5,825 bases of DNA from NCBI GenBank assembly GCA_002506025.1, contig DAWS01000020.1, positions 1,436-7,260 of the forward strand, written 5' to 3'. The notes below the pieces were generated by a model. That model was given only the letters and a program-made list of their open reading frames with translations. It ran no database searches and had not been told where the DNA came from. The position numbers and the translations under genes were made by a program. Source of the DNA: Euryarchaeota archaeon UBA111. Lineage in GTDB: Archaea; Thermoplasmatota; Poseidoniia; Poseidoniales; Poseidoniaceae. Below are positions 4,401 to 5,825 of the stretch, piece after piece; position 1 is the stretch's first letter; each line of letters opens with the position of its first letter.

Positions 4401-4904
4401 ATGCCACTAAGTCCGATGATTAGGAATCTACTCGACGATGACCTACAGATGATGCTGCAGATCAATGAGCAGGGCTTGCCCGGAACTGGTAGGGTAAATA
4501 TGGCAGAGATGGCCAAACTACTGAGCATGTCACAGTTATCACTAGGTTGGTTTGACAACGACATACTTTGTGGTTTCGTCATCTGCTTATCACCTAATGT
4601 AGAGTATGGTAGCCTAAACTATGCGTGGTTCAATGAGCGCTATCAGGAGTTCGTTTATGTCGATAGAGTGGCCGTTGCAAATGGTTACCGAAGCCGTGGT
4701 ATCGGTAGCGAACTGTATGCCTCTGTGTTCGAATTCGCAAGCAAGCAGAATCTTCCCGTTACCGCAGAAGTTAGCTTAAACCCACCAAACCCCGGTTCAG
4801 ACCGCTTTCACCAAAGACATGGTTTTCTCGAACTCACAACGGTAGACCACGGTGACAAAGCGGTTACCATGTATATCAAGCCAATTAAGGATTCAGATGA
4901 TTGA
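4401..4904 (+). CDS. GNAT-family N-acetyltransferase, COG3818-like
   Basis: GNAT enzymes move an acetyl group from acetyl-CoA to an amine. The 167-residue protein has the full fold: strand beta4 YVDRVAVA (86-93), then the acetyl-CoA pyrophosphate loop GYRSRGIG (95-102; R-x-x-G-x-G), helix ELYASVFEFASKQ, then motif B. Motif B, AEVSLNPPNPGSDRFHQRHGF (122-142), has the PPNPxSDxFH form that I associate with COG3818 predicted acetyltransferases, as does the following DHGDKAVTMYIKPI. The substrate is unknown. ATG 4401 is backed by both a TATA-like box at the leaderless distance and a possible SD (GGAAGG, 4390-4395). ATG 4416 (MIRNLLDDD) is the alternative. The end overlaps the glycosyltransferase start by 8 bases, so the two are probably translated from one message. 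Confidence 0.88.
   Translation: MPLSPMIRNLLDDDLQMMLQINEQGLPGTGRVNMAEMAKLLSMSQLSLGWFDNDILCGFVICLSPNVEYGSLNYAWFNERYQEFVYVDRVAVANGYRSRGIGSELYASVFEFASKQNLPVTAEVSLNPPNPGSDRFHQRHGFLELTTVDHGDKAVTMYIKPIKDSDD
4887..4891 (+). promoter_or_regulatory. Shine-Dalgarno of the glycosyltransferase gene
   Basis: AAGGA ends 5 bases before ATG 4897 and lies inside the end of the GNAT gene. It favours ATG 4897 over ATG 4939, which has no SD, and suggests translational coupling. Confidence 0.45.
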
Positions 4905-5825
4905 AGCAATTAAGTCACAGTGGCCTAACAGACTACCAATGCACATACTAGTGATGACCCGAATTATGCCGAGTCACTCACTTGGGGGTATGCAAAAGCA
5001 AACTATGGATTTATGCACTGGATTTGTTGATGCTGGTCACGAAGTCACGGTAATTACCACGGCAAGAACAGACGGTGTTGAATCAGAGGTTTTGCACGGA
5101 GTAGACATACACTACCTGCGGGATTGTAAGCCCGGCTACTATGGCAGAAAATGGAATAATCTATGTCGGATCAAAATAACTCAACTGCACCAAACAAAAC
5201 CGATTGATGTTATTCACAGTCAATCAATGGGCGCAATTGGTGTTCTAGGTTGGGCTAAGCGTAATTCAATTCCCATAGTGTCGACATGGCACGGCACTAG
5301 TCTGACCGAAATTACCACCTTTTTTTCTTCTGCTTCATATCATCCCCGTTATTGGCATTGGTTAGCCATCATGCCACTGAGATTGATGAAGCGATATATC
5401 ACAATGGACCTGCCAGTTAGAAGAGCAAGCACTAGGATAACTCTGGTCTCACCGACGTTAGAAAAGAACATGAAGACATTTGCCAAAGATAAAGTCACAA
5501 CTATTCCTAACGGTATTGAGTTACCTGAAATACGGGAAAAATCCGACAGCGGCAAGGTTGAATGTATAGCAATAGGCCGGATTGAAAAGGAAAAAGGCAT
5601 CCATTATGCAATAAGAGCCATCGCTAATTTATCACCTGAACAAAGAAATTCTGTGGTGCTAAATATTGTTGGCGAGGGTGCTTACCTCGAGGCATTAAAG
5701 CGGCTTGTGGAACAGTTAAGCATTGGTAGTGAGGTTGTATTTCACGGTCGCATAGACGACGATGCGTTAAGTGATATCTATCACAAAAGCCACATCCACA
5801 TCATGCCAACTACCCGACAGGAAGG
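4897..5825 (+). CDS. GT4-family glycosyltransferase, C-terminus cut by the window edge
   Basis: The frame is open without a stop from 4897 to the right edge (309 full codons). It has the GT-B, GT4 pattern of enzymes that move a sugar from a nucleotide-sugar donor to a glycan or lipid. The N-domain has MHILVMTRIMP and LGGMQKQTMDL (29-39), the Gly-rich acceptor-side loop, HSQS (107-110) and WHGTSL (131-136). The C-domain has LVSPTLEKN, TTIPNGIELPE (201-211), IAIGRIEKEKGIHYAIRAI (224-242) with donor-binding Arg228 and Lys233, NIVGEGAYLEAL (256-267), VVFHGRIDDDALSDIY, and finally IMPTTRQEG. Glu309 should be the first Glu of the EX7E donor motif; the second is outside. About 60-80 residues are probably missing. 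ATG 4897 has an SD and overlaps the GNAT gene by 8 bases; ATG 4939 gives a more usual GT4 N-terminus and is the alternative. Sugar and acceptor are unknown. Confidence 0.9.
   Translation, partial: MIEAIKSQWPNRLPMHILVMTRIMPSHSLGGMQKQTMDLCTGFVDAGHEVTVITTARTDGVESEVLHGVDIHYLRDCKPGYYGRKWNNLCRIKITQLHQTKPIDVIHSQSMGAIGVLGWAKRNSIPIVSTWHGTSLTEITTFFSSASYHPRYWHWLAIMPLRLMKRYITMDLPVRRASTRITLVSPTLEKNMKTFAKDKVTTIPNGIELPEIREKSDSGKVECIAIGRIEKEKGIHYAIRAIANLSPEQRNSVVLNIVGEGAYLEALKRLVEQLSIGSEVVFHGRIDDDALSDIYHKSHIHIMPTTRQE

Noticed and set aside
4388..4423. Eleven-codon frame (ATGGAAGGT to TAG) overlapping the GNAT start, as a leader peptide
   Set aside because: The start lies downstream of the likely promoter but has no SD, and it is too short to judge; GGAAGG is better explained as a possible SD for ATG 4401.
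4334..4582. 82-residue minus-strand frame over the GNAT 5' end
   Set aside because: Antisense to the GNAT gene and its promoter; Ser/Ile/Leu-rich shadow without a domain.
5349..5600. 83-residue minus-strand frame inside the glycosyltransferase
   Set aside because: The plus-strand GT4 frame is continuous and motif-rich here; this is its antisense shadow.
1..5825. CRISPR array, insertion sequence, integrase, toxin-antitoxin pair or long repeats
   Set aside because: I found no spaced direct repeats, transposase-like protein, terminal inverted repeats or second copy of the tRNA end in the window.

Overview
The window looks archaeal and is most consistent with a marine Group II/III euryarchaeon (Poseidoniales-like); the lineage is inference from gene content, with no database search. 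The strongest archaeal evidence is a NOB1-type endonuclease (PIN domain plus zinc ribbon). Supporting evidence is a tRNA-Glu with archaeal-style arms, and start codons that repeatedly sit 25-28 bases downstream of an A/T-rich TATA-like box with no Shine-Dalgarno (SD) sequence. That is the layout of leaderless archaeal transcripts. Base composition is moderate and even across the window.

Left part (1-2697), mostly housekeeping genes in short divergent or convergent units. On the minus strand, a LolD/MacB-type ABC ATPase (119-817) is followed by the start of a membrane protein that leaves the window, probably its permease. Divergently, a MoaD-type ubiquitin-like sulfur carrier (870-1121) faces right, and one central TATA-like box may serve both directions. 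Next comes tatA (1195-1509), the twin-arginine translocase pore subunit. It meets nob1 (1510-2004, minus) tail to tail with no bases between the stop codons. Divergent from nob1 is a YqaA/DedA-type membrane protein (2086-2697).

Middle: a tRNA-Glu(UUC) gene (2758-2832) followed directly by a CCA triplet. It marks a change from conserved housekeeping genes to more variable ones.

Right part (2976-5825), all on the plus strand: a two-nucleotide-domain flavoprotein ending in a cluster of four cysteines, a 55-residue two-helix membrane protein of unknown function, a GNAT acetyltransferase of the COG3818 type, and a GT4 glycosyltransferase that overlaps the GNAT gene by 8 bases and runs off the right edge. 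The last two probably form an operon; a role in surface glycan or glycolipid work is only a guess.

Functional links: MoaD (molybdopterin synthesis) and TatA (export of folded cofactor enzymes, often molybdoenzymes) make sense side by side. The ATPase and the partial membrane protein probably form one ABC complex. I see no CRISPR array, insertion sequence, phage module, toxin-antitoxin pair or clearly new multi-gene system. The best leads are the shared divergent promoter, the cysteine tail of the flavoprotein, the small membrane protein, and a strong SD in front of a reading frame that has no ATG start.
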